Positions 54,291 to 63,655 of a DNA stretch of 64,000 nt are shown piece after piece. Positions within the stretch are counted from its first letter, which is position 1. Each line of letters begins with the position of its first letter. A model generated the notes under the pieces. The model made no database searches. It was not told the origin of the DNA and saw only the letters and a list, made by a program, of their open reading frames with translations. The stretch is taken from positions 351,110 through 415,109 of the forward strand of contig NZ_JAMLJK010000002.1 in the NCBI RefSeq assembly GCF_023700005.1, written 5' to 3'. The translations under genes were made by a program, and so were the position numbers. This stretch comes from Larsenimonas rhizosphaerae. GTDB lineage: Bacteria; Pseudomonadota; Gammaproteobacteria; Pseudomonadales; Halomonadaceae.

Positions 54291-55715
54291 CTAGCGCTGA
54301 TGCTTCCTGCGCCATTTTTCACGCGAAAAATGCTCTGAGGGCGGGTGCGTTGCCGGCAGGGTTTGTTGAAGTGCCTGACCCACCTGGTCAAGGGCTCTGC
54401 CGCCAGGAAGATGCTCGGTTACCTGCTGCCACCAGCCGCGATGAACACTGCGCACCTGAACCTGTATTTCTGCCAGTTCAAGTACCTGTGCCATGGCGAT
54501 GCGATGCAGGCCCTTGTTGATCTTGGTCAGTTGACCATGGCGGGTTACGGCAACGCCGATGGCATCCTTGCCCTGGTGAGCATCCAGACCAAAGCAGGCC
54601 ATGTCTTCCAGATAGAAGCGATAAACGTGCAGGTAAGTCAGGATTCGCTCCCGGCTATTCAGCAGGATGCCCTTGTGTGTCGAGCTTAAGGGACGGCCCT
54701 GATCGATACGCGCCTGGTAGTCCGCCAGAGTAAGGCTTTGCGTCAGATCTGCCCGGTGCCGCCAGATGTCGTAGATAAACTGAAACTGCCGACCGGTACG
54801 GGGCTCTGACAGGCGCGTATCCCAGTCCCCGTCCCAGATGAACCGGTTTGCAAATCGTCGGCGTTCTGTCTTGTCGGGAAAGGAGATGGACTGTACCAGC
54901 TGGCCTGGAACGATGCTGACCGATAGCCTTGATCCCATGGTCTTTTCCACACTTCGACGCGGTAGTCCCATGGCTTCAAGCCGTTGCCGCCTGTTGCGCT
55001 GCCGGTACCAGAGATTGAACAGGGCGTCTTCGGCAGGCTCGCCTACCCGCTGCCTGAATATGTCGCGAATGTGATACTGCCAGCGTGCTCTCTGTGTTGC
55101 CTTTGCAAGCGAGGGATCCGACAGGGATTTGAACGCCGGTTCTTCCATGGGGGCAGCCCCATGCCTGACCGGACGATGGCGATCAATCTCCTGCATGATC
55201 CGTTCGATTGCCTCCGAGGGCAGGGGGATATCCCTGAACCGTGTTGCAAGGCACTGATCGAGCATGGCTGGTACATTCGAATCGGGAGATATTTCCAGAT
55301 GATGGCACAGGGTCTGGCAGTCGCCTGTCGCTGCATGTGGTATGTGTACCGGATAGCGAGGGGCGCCTTGAATGGGTAGCCACTGCTCGATGGCCTGTTC
55401 GATACGATCTACCCACTGGGCCATTGCGGTAGAGTTTATGCTGTCCAGGTAGTTGTTGATGCGCCTGACAGCCACCAGCATTATCCAGTCATGGCCTGAC
55501 CACTCGCTTGCAGGCTGGCGTCCGAGGTTTTTGTGTACCAGACAGAATATGTCCTGAACAACAAGTTCCCGGGTCGTATCCGATGCCTCCGGGCAGGTGC
55601 GCTCAACCAGCCCGGACAGGGGCGGGCCTGCGCATGCAATGAGGCGTTCAAATGATCCGGTGCCGCTTTGCAGTGTGTGAATGACATCATCAAGCGTGGC
55701 GCGTAGTTCGGTCAT
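54291..55715 (-). CDS. uncharacterised protein with a C-terminal ParB/Srx-like pattern, downstream of metXW
   Basis: 474 residues from ATG 55715, ten bases after the metW stop. No signal peptide or membrane segment. The N-terminal 120 residues are helical (RELVVQDIFCLVHKNLGRQ is faintly reminiscent of sigma-factor region 2). The middle is basic (YRQRNRRQRLEAMGLPRRS). Near residue 400 the stretch GVAVTRHGQLTKINKGLHR followed by IAMAQVLEL and a VRSVHRGWW end resembles the 'v.r.G.l...G.HR.a.A..L....v.V..vHr.W' pattern of ParB/sulfiredoxin-like proteins found with surface-polysaccharide genes. No confident family. There is no clear Shine-Dalgarno sequence, so translation may be coupled to metW. 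Confidence 0.75.
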   Translation of the reverse strand: MTELRATLDDVIHTLQSGTGSFERLIACAGPPLSGLVERTCPEASDTTRELVVQDIFCLVHKNLGRQPASEWSGHDWIMLVAVRRINNYLDSINSTAMAQWVDRIEQAIEQWLPIQGAPRYPVHIPHAATGDCQTLCHHLEISPDSNVPAMLDQCLATRFRDIPLPSEAIERIMQEIDRHRPVRHGAAPMEEPAFKSLSDPSLAKATQRARWQYHIRDIFRQRVGEPAEDALFNLWYRQRNRRQRLEAMGLPRRSVEKTMGSRLSVSIVPGQLVQSISFPDKTERRRFANRFIWDGDWDTRLSEPRTGRQFQFIYDIWRHRADLTQSLTLADYQARIDQGRPLSSTHKGILLNSRERILTYLHVYRFYLEDMACFGLDAHQGKDAIGVAVTRHGQLTKINKGLHRIAMAQVLELAEIQVQVRSVHRGWWQQVTEHLPGGRALDQVGQALQQTLPATHPPSEHFSREKWRRKHQR

Positions 55716-55725
55716 GGGGGCCCGG

Positions 55726-56316
55726 TCAGCGTTGAATGCGGAAGATGGCCGTCTGGCCGAACAGGTTGGGCCAGCGCTCGGCACTCCAGTGCGTTTGGTG
55801 ATGGCCGTTGCCGACGGCCTGGTCAATGATGCGATGCCCCTGCTGATCACATAGCCGTCTGAAGTCCTTGAAGGTCGACAGGTGAATGTTTGGTGTGTCG
55901 TACCATTCATGAGGCAGTGCGCGAGATACCGGCATGCGCCCGTTCAGTCCCAGATAGAGGCGGTGGCGCCAATAGGCAAAGTTGGGGAAGGCAATAATGC
56001 ACTCACGGGCTACCCGAAGCATTTCATCGAGCATCAGATCCGGTCGTCGCAGAACCTGGAGCGCCTGAGTCATGATCACAACGTCAAAGGCATCATCCCC
56101 GATGTTGTCCAGACCACCATCAAGGTCCTGCTCCATGACATCTACGCCACGCGCCAGACAGGCAGTAATACCTTCCGGGTCAATTTCCAGGCCATATCCG
56201 GTGATGTGCTTGTCGCGGCTCAGGGTGTCAAGGAGCATGCCATCCCCGCACCCCAGGTCCAGTACATGTGCTTGTTCAGGTACCCACCGCATGATTTGAG
56301 CAAAATCGGCACGCAT
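55726..56316 (-). CDS. metW: MetW, methionine biosynthesis methyltransferase-like protein
   Basis: 196 residues. SAM-binding VLDLGCGDGMLL, then QALQVLRRPDLMLDEMLRV and NFAYWRHRLYLGLNGRMPVS, the MetW signature, and WYDTPNIHLSTFKDF. Acts with MetX in homoserine acylation. Start shares a base with the metX stop (TGATG). Confidence 0.95.
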   Translation of the reverse strand: MRADFAQIMRWVPEQAHVLDLGCGDGMLLDTLSRDKHITGYGLEIDPEGITACLARGVDVMEQDLDGGLDNIGDDAFDVVIMTQALQVLRRPDLMLDEMLRVARECIIAFPNFAYWRHRLYLGLNGRMPVSRALPHEWYDTPNIHLSTFKDFRRLCDQQGHRIIDQAVGNGHHQTHWSAERWPNLFGQTAIFRIQR

Positions 56317-57473
56317 CAGGCGGCTCTCCGTGTCATGTCGTGATAGGCCCTGGTCATGAATGCGGTGAACACCGCTTCATAACGGTCATTGGGAAGTAGA
56401 AAGGCATCGTGGCCAAAGGGGGAGTCGATATTGGCATAACTCACCGGCCGTTTTGCCCGCATCAGGGCATTGGCCAGCTCTCGGGAGCGTGCCGGGGCAA
56501 AGCGCCAGTCGGTGGTAAAGCTGACGATGAGAAACGGACAGCGAGTATGTGCCAGGGCCTTTGAAAGATCGCCCTGGTGAAGGCTGGCTGGATCGAAGTA
56601 ATCCAGAGCCTTGGTCATTAATAGATAGGTATTGGCGTCGAAGCGTGTCGAAAATGCATCGCCCTGATAACGCAGGTACGATTCCACTTCAAACTCGACG
56701 TCGTAGCCATAATTCAGGCTATCGGTCCGCAGGTCCCTGCCAAACCGAGTCCCCATGGAATGTTCAGACAAATAGGTGATATGACCAATCATGCGAGCCA
56801 GTTTCAGGCCGCGCTTTGGTAGCGTGCCGTGCTGCTCATACCAGCCATCATGAAAGTCCGGGTCGGAGCGAATGGCCTGTCGTGCCACTTCATTAAAGGC
56901 AATATTCTGTGCGGACAGTTTGGGCGTTGCGGCAATGACGGCAGCATTGGCCAGCCGGTCCGGATAGGTGATGGCCCATTGAAGCACCTGCATCCCGCCA
57001 AGGCTTCCACCCACGATAGCGGCGAAGCGCTCGATGCCCAGGCGATCAGCCAGCATGGCCTGGCTATGTACCCAGTCTTCCACGGTCACCAGTGGAAAGG
57101 CCGGCCCCCAGTTCTGCCCCGTGGCCGGATTGATGCTTTGTGGCCCGGTCGACCCGTGACACCCGCCGAGATTGTTGACGCAGACCACGAAGAAACGACG
57201 AGTATCGATGCTTTTGCCCGGGCCGATATAGGCATCCCACCAGCCGGGTTTTCGATCCTCGAGGTCATGATAGCCGGCAGCGTGATGATGGCCGGACAGG
57301 GCATGGCAAACCAGTACGGCATTACTGGCATCTGCATTGAGTTCGCCATAGGTTTCATACACCAGTTCGAAGCCGGGCAGCTCCTTGCCGCAGGCCAGGG
57401 CCAGCGGCGTCTCAAACGTTTCGGTGCGGGGCGTTACCAACCCTACCGAAGTCGAGGGCATCGTATCAGGCAT
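56316..57473 (-). CDS. metX: homoserine O-acyltransferase MetX
   Basis: 385 residues from ATG 57473 (57461 also possible). Alpha/beta-hydrolase fold: nucleophile elbow [34 protein letters not shown], with Asp in SFTTDWRF and His in SPFGHDAFL. In gammaproteobacteria with a metXW pair the donor is often succinyl-CoA rather than acetyl-CoA; the sequence by eye does not settle this. Confidence 0.93.
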   Translation of the reverse strand: MPDTMPSTSVGLVTPRTETFETPLALACGKELPGFELVYETYGELNADASNAVLVCHALSGHHHAAGYHDLEDRKPGWWDAYIGPGKSIDTRRFFVVCVNNLGGCHGSTGPQSINPATGQNWGPAFPLVTVEDWVHSQAMLADRLGIERFAAIVGGSLGGMQVLQWAITYPDRLANAAVIAATPKLSAQNIAFNEVARQAIRSDPDFHDGWYEQHGTLPKRGLKLARMIGHITYLSEHSMGTRFGRDLRTDSLNYGYDVEFEVESYLRYQGDAFSTRFDANTYLLMTKALDYFDPASLHQGDLSKALAHTRCPFLIVSFTTDWRFAPARSRELANALMRAKRPVSYANIDSPFGHDAFLLPNDRYEAVFTAFMTRAYHDMTRRAA

Positions 57474-57550
57474 TGTTGCGTCTGTTCCGGTTGAATCAGT
57501 AGCGCAGCAGGAAAGACGTGCGCCAGGGCAGGACAATGTAGCATATCGAT

Positions 57551-57573
57551 CAGCCCGGCTGGGAGCCGGGCTG
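57551..57573 (-). terminator. hairpin between yggT and metX
   Basis: CAGCCCGGCT and AGCCGGGCTG (10-bp stem, GGG loop) lie 10 bp after the yggT stop. No T-run follows on either strand, so termination may be weak. Confidence 0.5.
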
Positions 57574-57583
57574 ATCAGGCGGG

Positions 57584-58177
57584 TTAAAAACCGATCAGTG
57601 CACCTACCGGATAACCGGCGGCACGGGCCAGGGCATTGACGACCAGGCTATCAAGAAGATTGATGATCAAAAACAGCACGATCGGGCTGAGGTCCAGCGG
57701 ACCAAGCGGCGGGATGACACGCCGCAGCGGTGCCATGACCGGCTCCGTGATCTGGAAGACCAGCAGGGCGCCAGGATGATTGGCCTGCGGTGCAACCCAG
57801 CTCAGGATGATCAGGATAATCATCGCGAAGAAGTAGATCTTCAAAATGGCATTGAGTACCCCCGCAAGCGCGCCGATCAACAGGCTGGGCAGGGCCGGCA
57901 TGCCGGCGCCGGCAATCCATAGCACCAGAATGATTCCCAGTGCCTTGAAGATCAGCCCGACTACCAGGGTGGCGATATCAATGCCACCGATCGGGCGAAT
58001 GATTTTCTGTAGCGGATTAACCAGAGGTGAGGTGGCTTTTACCACCCCCTGGCTAATGGGGTTAAAGTAGTCCGCTTTCGAAAAATGCAGCAGAAAGCGC
58101 AGCATTAGAACGAACATGTAAACGCCGATCAGCGTATTTACCAGCATCAGGCCGGTATTTCCCAGGGTTGTCCCCAT
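57584..58177 (-). CDS. yggT: YggT family membrane protein
   Basis: 197 residues with two tandem YGGT repeats (about 10-85 and 105-190), four to six hydrophobic helices, each repeat having the RFLLHF.../ILSWV... plus 'P(L/V)..P(L/M)...(I/V)P' pattern ([32 protein letters not shown]). Inner-membrane protein implicated in osmotic tolerance and division in other bacteria. In the order yggS-proC-yggT. Confidence 0.93.
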   Translation of the reverse strand: MGTTLGNTGLMLVNTLIGVYMFVLMLRFLLHFSKADYFNPISQGVVKATSPLVNPLQKIIRPIGGIDIATLVVGLIFKALGIILVLWIAGAGMPALPSLLIGALAGVLNAILKIYFFAMIILIILSWVAPQANHPGALLVFQITEPVMAPLRRVIPPLGPLDLSPIVLFLIINLLDSLVVNALARAAGYPVGALIGF

Positions 58178-58198
58178 GGTGTGGCTCCGTTACGTAAT

Positions 58199-59023
58199 TT
58201 AGATTTTTCCGAACTCGTCGGACATTTCACTGGCCCTGTCGCTGCATGCCCGCGTGGCATCATCAAAGATGGCCTTGATGCCGGCGTTTTCAAAGCTGAA
58301 GATGGCCTGCTCTGTCGTTCCTTTCGGCGACATGACGTTGCGCTTGAGCTGGGCGGGGTCCTGCTCGCTCTGGCTCGCCATTTTCGACGCTCCATAAGCG
58401 GTTTGAATGGCCAGGCGCCGTGCGGTTTCTAGGGGGAGCCCACGATTGACGCCGGCTTCTTCAAGTGCCTCGATCATCAAAAAGAAGTATGCCGGCCCGC
58501 TGCCGGAGACGGCAGTAACGGCATCCAGCAGGGATTCTTCCTCGACCCACTCAACAATACCTACTGCCTGCATCAGCTCGGTGGCCGTTGTGCGGTGTGT
58601 GTCAGTAACCCGTGCATTGCCATAAAGGCCTGATGCGCCGGCACCAACCAGTGACGGTGTATTGGGCATGCAGCGAATGATGGATTGTCCACCACCGAGC
58701 CAGTGATCCAGCGTATCCACCTTGAGTCCGGCAGCTACCGAGATGAACAACGGGCCATCCTTGAGCTGACTTTTCAGTGGCTCGCAGACCGATTTCATTA
58801 TCTGTGGCTTGACTGCCAGTACCACGACATCGGCCTGACGGATCGCTTCGGCATTATCGATTGTGGTCTTGACGCCGTAGCGTTTGGCGACGGCGTCAAG
58901 CAGGTCGGCATCCGGGCAGGCGGCTGTAATATGATCGGCGGGAAAACCACCGTCGATCAGGCCGCCGAAAATGGCGCTGGCCATGTTGCCTGCGCCGATG
59001 AACGCAATGTGTTGATGTGCCAT
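58199..59023 (-). CDS. proC: pyrroline-5-carboxylate reductase
   Basis: 274 residues. N-terminal Rossmann IAFIGAGNMASAIFGGL, IRCMPNTPSLVGAGASGLY, and the C-terminal signature AVSGSGPAYFFLMIEALEEAGVNRGL. Last step of proline synthesis; proline is also a compatible solute in halophiles. Confidence 0.96.
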   Translation of the reverse strand: MAHQHIAFIGAGNMASAIFGGLIDGGFPADHITAACPDADLLDAVAKRYGVKTTIDNAEAIRQADVVVLAVKPQIMKSVCEPLKSQLKDGPLFISVAAGLKVDTLDHWLGGGQSIIRCMPNTPSLVGAGASGLYGNARVTDTHRTTATELMQAVGIVEWVEEESLLDAVTAVSGSGPAYFFLMIEALEEAGVNRGLPLETARRLAIQTAYGASKMASQSEQDPAQLKRNVMSPKGTTEQAIFSFENAGIKAIFDDATRACSDRASEMSDEFGKI

Positions 59024-59107
59024 GCATGCTCCTGTCTGTTCATGAATGATCAGTGATGGCGGCTACCTTAACGTGAAACGGGGTGCTTGGCATGCCCGTC
59101 GCGCTGA

Positions 59108-59806
59108 TCAGCTTGCCCGGGCACCAAAAATGGCCGTGCCGACTCGTACCAGCGTTGATCCTTCTGTAATGGCGGCATCGATATCATCGCTCATTCCCAT
59201 GGATAACGTATCCAGCGGTTGATCAGGATGGTTGATGCGTAATGTGTCCAGTAGTTCACGCAGTGCCCTGAAGGGCAGGCGTTGTTCGTTGAACGACACG
59301 GTGGGTGCCGGAATGGCCATCAGGCCACGAAAGGAGAGTCCGGGCAGGGTGGCAATCTCTGCTGCCAGGGTCTCGACCTCTTCAGGAGCCGCGCCGGATT
59401 TCGACTCCTGCCGGCTGATATTGACCTGCAGACAGACATTGAGGGGCGGCAGGTGGTCTGGCCGTTGCTCACTCAATCTGCGAGCAGTCTTCAGCCGGTC
59501 CACGGTATGGCACCAATCGAAGTGCTCGGCTATTTCGCGTGTCTTGTTGGACTGAACGGCGCCGATGAAGTGCCATGTTATGTCGAGCATTGACAGGGCC
59601 TGCTGCTTGTCGAGCGCTTCCTGCAGGTAGTTTTCTCCAAAGGACCGCTGTCCGGCCTCGTAGGCAGCCTGTACATCCTCGGCCGGCTTTTTCTTGCTCA
59701 CCGCCAGCAGGCTGGCTGATCCCGGCGTCCGTCCGGCCTTTTGCAACGCGGATTCAAGTCGCCCGCGTACCGCGACGATATTGTCCTGCACAGTGTGTCC
59801 TGACAT
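59108..59806 (-). CDS. yggS: PLP homeostasis protein YggS
   Basis: 232 residues from ATG 59806. LLAVSKKKPAEDVQAAYEAG contains the PLP-binding Lys, FGENYLQEA, WHFIGAVQSNK, SMGMSDDIDAAI. Single TIM-barrel domain without a catalytic partner domain. Divergent from pilT by 34 bp. Confidence 0.95.
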   Translation of the reverse strand: MSGHTVQDNIVAVRGRLESALQKAGRTPGSASLLAVSKKKPAEDVQAAYEAGQRSFGENYLQEALDKQQALSMLDITWHFIGAVQSNKTREIAEHFDWCHTVDRLKTARRLSEQRPDHLPPLNVCLQVNISRQESKSGAAPEEVETLAAEIATLPGLSFRGLMAIPAPTVSFNEQRLPFRALRELLDTLRINHPDQPLDTLSMGMSDDIDAAITEGSTLVRVGTAIFGARAS

Positions 59807-59840
59807 GACGACCCCAGATACGGATAGTTGGCGAGAAACC

Positions 59841-60842
59841 ATGGATATTACAGAACTGCTGGCATTTTCGGCACAACAGAACGCCTCGGATTTACACCTG
59901 TCCGCCGGTTTGCCCCCAATCATTCGAGTTGATGGGGATATTCGGCGGATCAATGTACCTGCACTGGATGATCGTCAGGTCATTGAATTGATCAACGCCA
60001 TCATGAGTAAGCAGCAGCGCAGCGTGTTTGAAACCGAGCATGAAGTTGACTTTTCCTTTGCGATCCCCGGTGTTGCACGCTTTCGTGCCAACGTTTTTCA
60101 GCAGGATCGGGGGGCTGCTGCGGTGTTTCGCGCTATTCCAGACCAGGTTCCGAATCTGGATGAGCTGGGGTTGCCTGATGTGTTCAGACAGCTTGCGGCG
60201 CTCAAACGAGGGCTTGTACTTGTGACAGGGCCTACCGGGTCAGGCAAGAGCACCACGCTTGCAGCCATGCTGGATGCCATCAACCGTCAGCGTTATGAGC
60301 ATATCCTGACGATAGAGGATCCGATCGAATTTGTTCACACTCCGGCCCGCTGTCTGGTAACTCAGCGCGAGGTAGGTCGTGATACCCATACCATGGCATC
60401 CGCCCTGCGCTCGGCTCTCAGGGAAGATCCGGATGTCATTCTGGTAGGTGAATTGCGCGACCTTGAAACCATTCGCCTGGCCCTGACTGCTGCGGAAACC
60501 GGTCATGTCGTATTTGCGACGCTGCATACCACCTCTGCAGCCAAAACCATTGACCGCATCGTTGATGTCTTTCCTGGCGACGAGAAGTCCGTAGTACGTT
60601 CGATGCTGTCTGAATCCATTCAGGGCATCGTGTCGCAGCAGTTGCTCAAGAAAGTGGGGGGAGGGCGGATCGCTGCGCACGAAGTGCTGGTGGCTACCCC
60701 GGCCATTCGCAATTTGATTCGAGAGGACAAGGTCGCCCAGATCTACTCCGCGATTCAAACCGGCACGGCAGTCGGCATGCAGACCATGGAACATGCCGTT
60801 AATCGACTGCGTACTGATGGGCTGATTGTTTACGATCGCTGA
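59841..60842 (+). CDS. pilT: type IV pilus retraction ATPase PilT
   Basis: 333 residues from ATG 59841. N-terminal PAS-like domain (SDLHLSAGLPPIIRVDG), Walker A GPTGSGKSTT, Asp box, Walker B LVGELRDLETIRLALTAAETGHVVFATLHT, and the AIRNLIRED motif needed for retraction. Cytoplasmic hexameric motor. The usual partner pilU is not downstream; anmK follows on the other strand. Confidence 0.95.
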   Translation: MDITELLAFSAQQNASDLHLSAGLPPIIRVDGDIRRINVPALDDRQVIELINAIMSKQQRSVFETEHEVDFSFAIPGVARFRANVFQQDRGAAAVFRAIPDQVPNLDELGLPDVFRQLAALKRGLVLVTGPTGSGKSTTLAAMLDAINRQRYEHILTIEDPIEFVHTPARCLVTQREVGRDTHTMASALRSALREDPDVILVGELRDLETIRLALTAAETGHVVFATLHTTSAAKTIDRIVDVFPGDEKSVVRSMLSESIQGIVSQQLLKKVGGGRIAAHEVLVATPAIRNLIREDKVAQIYSAIQTGTAVGMQTMEHAVNRLRTDGLIVYDR

Positions 60843-60950
60843 CCCGTGATATGTCCAGGTGGGGTGAAGACTCTTCGTCGTTCACCCCGTGCCATCAAGT
60901 GCTGCCGGCCGCCAGGAAAAGGCGACCGAGCAGGCAGGGCAGTCATCTGC

Positions 60951-62090
60951 TTACCGGCGGTAGAGTCCGCCCAGCACTCGGGGGCCTCGCGCGCCGGTTA
61001 CTTCCGGCAGGTTGCCGGGCAGGCAATTGACGCGTCGCCATGCAAGCCAGGCAAAGGCGCCCGCTTCCATCCAGTCAGCCGACCAGCCAAAATCAGTGCA
61101 GTCACGCAGGCGCACCGGAGCAAGGTGACATGCCAGCCGTTCAAGTAGGTACCCATTGTGGGCACCACCCCCGCAGGGGATGACATCAACATCGCCGCAT
61201 GCCGTATCAGGCAGGGCGTCGCGTACGGCATCGGCGATTGTGCGGGCGGTCAGCTCTATCAGGGTGGCCTGAACATCTTCCGGGGTGGCCGGGTGCGCTG
61301 CCAGATGATTGCCGAGCCAGTCAGGGTTGAAGTATTCCCGGCCTGTGCTCTTCGGGGCGGTTCGTGCAAAGAAGGGGTCTGCCAGCATGGATTCCAGCAG
61401 GACCTGGTGGGGAGTGCCGCTGCGAGCCCAGTAGCCCGAAGCATCATAGTTGCCTTCATTATACTGGTGGAACCAATAGTCACTGAGGACATTGGCCGGG
61501 CCTGTATCAAATCCAGTGATACTGATACCGCTCTCTGTCGGTGGAAGGAGAGTAATGTTGGCAAATCCACCCAGGTTCAGAGCCACGCGCCAGCACTGTG
61601 TATCCTGAAAGATCGCCTGATGGAACGCCGGGGCCAGCGGTGCGGCCTGTCCGCCGGCGGCCAGATCTCGTCGCCTGAAATCCCCCACCACATCACATCC
61701 TGTCAATTCGCTTAACAGGCTCGGATTATCCAGCTGAAAGGTATAAGGCGTGGACAGTTCCGGTTGATGCTCTATGGTCTGGCCATGACTGCCGATGGCC
61801 ACAATATCATCAGTGGTATAGCCGTTGCCTTTCAGAAGCTGATTCACCAGTTCTGACTGCAGTACACAAAAGGCGTGTTCTGCCGAGGCCAGCTGGTCGA
61901 ATTCGACCGAACGTGCATGGCACAGGGCCAGTAACTCGTCCTTCAGAGTGTCCGGCATGGGGCACGCGCGGGCATCAATGAAGGTAATTCGCTGATCGGT
62001 ACAGCGAATCAGAGCAGCATCAATGCCGTCCAGGCTGGTACCGGACATCAGGCCCACAAACAGGCCGGAAATGGTGGCAGGCATGATCAT
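60951..62090 (-). CDS. anmK: anhydro-N-acetylmuramic acid kinase
   Basis: 379 residues. GLFVGLMSGTSLDGIDAALI (phosphate-binding), VAIGSHGQTIEH, and the C-terminal DVIPCGGGAHNGYLLERL. Phosphorylates anhydroMurNAc in cell-wall recycling. Divergent from tyrS across 91 bp. Confidence 0.95.
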   Translation of the reverse strand: MIMPATISGLFVGLMSGTSLDGIDAALIRCTDQRITFIDARACPMPDTLKDELLALCHARSVEFDQLASAEHAFCVLQSELVNQLLKGNGYTTDDIVAIGSHGQTIEHQPELSTPYTFQLDNPSLLSELTGCDVVGDFRRRDLAAGGQAAPLAPAFHQAIFQDTQCWRVALNLGGFANITLLPPTESGISITGFDTGPANVLSDYWFHQYNEGNYDASGYWARSGTPHQVLLESMLADPFFARTAPKSTGREYFNPDWLGNHLAAHPATPEDVQATLIELTARTIADAVRDALPDTACGDVDVIPCGGGAHNGYLLERLACHLAPVRLRDCTDFGWSADWMEAGAFAWLAWRRVNCLPGNLPEVTGARGPRVLGGLYRR

Positions 62091-62181
62091 GAATCCCGTC
62101 TATTGCCCATGGTATGATCGCGCCACTTTATAGTGATCCCGAAGGATTGCATAACCTCACCTACGAAGAGAGTCGTCAGTC

Positions 62182-63387
62182 ATGGTGGATGTCGCGGAAG
62201 CATTATCGATTATCAAGCGCGGAGCGCATGAGATTCTTGTCGAAGACGAGCTGGTCGAGAAGCTGTCATCAGGGCGCAAGCTGCGCATCAAGGCCGGTTT
62301 TGATCCTACGGCTCCGGACCTCCATCTGGGGCATACGGTGCTGATCAACAAGCTGCGTCAGTTTCAGGATCTGGGCCACGAAGTGCTGTTTTTGATAGGG
62401 GACTTCACTGGCCGTATCGGAGACCCGACCGGCAAGAACGTGACGCGCAAGCCGCTGACCGAAGAGGATGTAAAGGCCAATGCACTGACTTATCAGGAAC
62501 AGGTCTTCAAGATTCTGGATCCGGAAAAAACCACGGTGGTTTTCAATGCCGAGTGGATGAGCAGGCTGTCAGCATCGGACATGATTGAGCTGGCGGCGAC
62601 ATCGACCGTGGCCCGTATGCTCGAGCGTGACGACTTTGAAAAGCGCTACAAGGGCAATCAGGCCATTTCCATTCATGAATTCCTGTACCCCCTTATACAA
62701 GGGTACGACTCGGTGGCTCTTGAAGCAGATGTCGAGCTGGGGGGGACTGATCAGAAGTTTAACCTTCTCATGGGTCGCGAGATGCAAAAGCACTTTGGCC
62801 AGGTGCCTCAGGTTGTTTTGACCATGCCGATTCTTGAGGGGCTGGACGGTGTCCAGAAAATGTCCAAGTCACTGGGTAACTATGTCGGTATCAATGATCG
62901 GCCCGGGGAGATGTTCAACAAGCTGGTTTCGATGCCCGACAGTTTAATGTGGCGTTATTTTGAACTGCTTTCTCTGAAATCGATGGATGAAGTGCGTGAG
63001 CTCATGGATGGCGTTGAGCGTGGTGCGAACCCACGTGATGTCAAGATGGAGCTGGCGCGGGAGCTGGTGACGCGTTTCCATGGTGAGGAGGCAGCCGCCA
63101 ATGCACACAAGTCCAGTGGTAATCAGCTGGCGGAAGGTGAGATCCCCGATGATATTGAAGACATCACTCTGAAACTTGATATGCAGGAAGCGCCGATTGC
63201 CATGATCCTCAATCAGGCCGGTCTGGCCAGTAATGGTGCCCAGGCCAAGGACATGCTGAAAAATCAGCGTGTCTGGATTGATGGTGAAAAGGTATCTGCG
63301 GGCACGATGCTGGCCGTCGATGGGCAGGCAAGAGTCTTCCAGGCGGGTAAAAAGCGGTATGCACGTATCACCCTGGTCCATGGTTGA
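62182..63387 (+). CDS. tyrS: tyrosyl-tRNA synthetase
   Basis: 401 residues. [14 protein letters not shown] is the HIGH region, [11 protein letters not shown] the KMSKS loop, and the C-terminal 60 residues an S4 RNA-binding domain ([21 protein letters not shown]). The longer TyrRS type also found in Pseudomonas, where tyrS is followed by an rRNA operon. Confidence 0.96.
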   Translation: MVDVAEALSIIKRGAHEILVEDELVEKLSSGRKLRIKAGFDPTAPDLHLGHTVLINKLRQFQDLGHEVLFLIGDFTGRIGDPTGKNVTRKPLTEEDVKANALTYQEQVFKILDPEKTTVVFNAEWMSRLSASDMIELAATSTVARMLERDDFEKRYKGNQAISIHEFLYPLIQGYDSVALEADVELGGTDQKFNLLMGREMQKHFGQVPQVVLTMPILEGLDGVQKMSKSLGNYVGINDRPGEMFNKLVSMPDSLMWRYFELLSLKSMDEVRELMDGVERGANPRDVKMELARELVTRFHGEEAAANAHKSSGNQLAEGEIPDDIEDITLKLDMQEAPIAMILNQAGLASNGAQAKDMLKNQRVWIDGEKVSAGTMLAVDGQARVFQAGKKRYARITLVHG

Positions 63388-63486
63388 AGCCGCAAGCGGT
63401 CGCTCTTTGGGGTGATAACAGTGACCTTCCATACAGTTTGTTAACATGGATAAAGTGTTTGTACAGCTTTGAAGTGTGCCAGTAAT

Positions 63487-63532
63487 AGAAAAAACAAAAA
63501 AAGTTGGACAGATACAATACATCTCCTATATA
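63487..63532 (+). promoter_or_regulatory. strong sigma-70 promoter with A-rich UP-like element
   Basis: TTGGAC (63504-63509) and TATATA (63527-63532) with 17-bp spacing, preceded by an A-tract region (63487-63502) in the position of an UP element. This is the layout of rRNA or tRNA promoters. It drives rightward transcription into the hairpin and repeat array. Confidence 0.65.
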
Positions 63533-63587
63533 GTGATATCACGTTAGAGGGGGGCGCAGGACGCGCCGCTACCCAAGGAAGGGACCC

Positions 63588-63655
63588 TGTTAGCGTGAAT
63601 CGCCCCCTTGAGCCAGGATGGCTTGTACAGGCAAGGACGCCGGGGGGCGCTAACA
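63588..63655 (+). promoter_or_regulatory. long structured leader hairpin before the repeat array
   Basis: TGTTAGC (63588-63594) pairs with GCTAACA (63649-63655) and GCCCCC (63602-63607) with GGGGGC (63643-63648); an inner AGCCA-GGA-TGGCT hairpin (63611-63623) sits in the loop. A GTG (63595) lies in the bulge. Another hairpin, GGCGC-AGGAC-GCGCC, is at 63553-63567. Confidence 0.6.
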
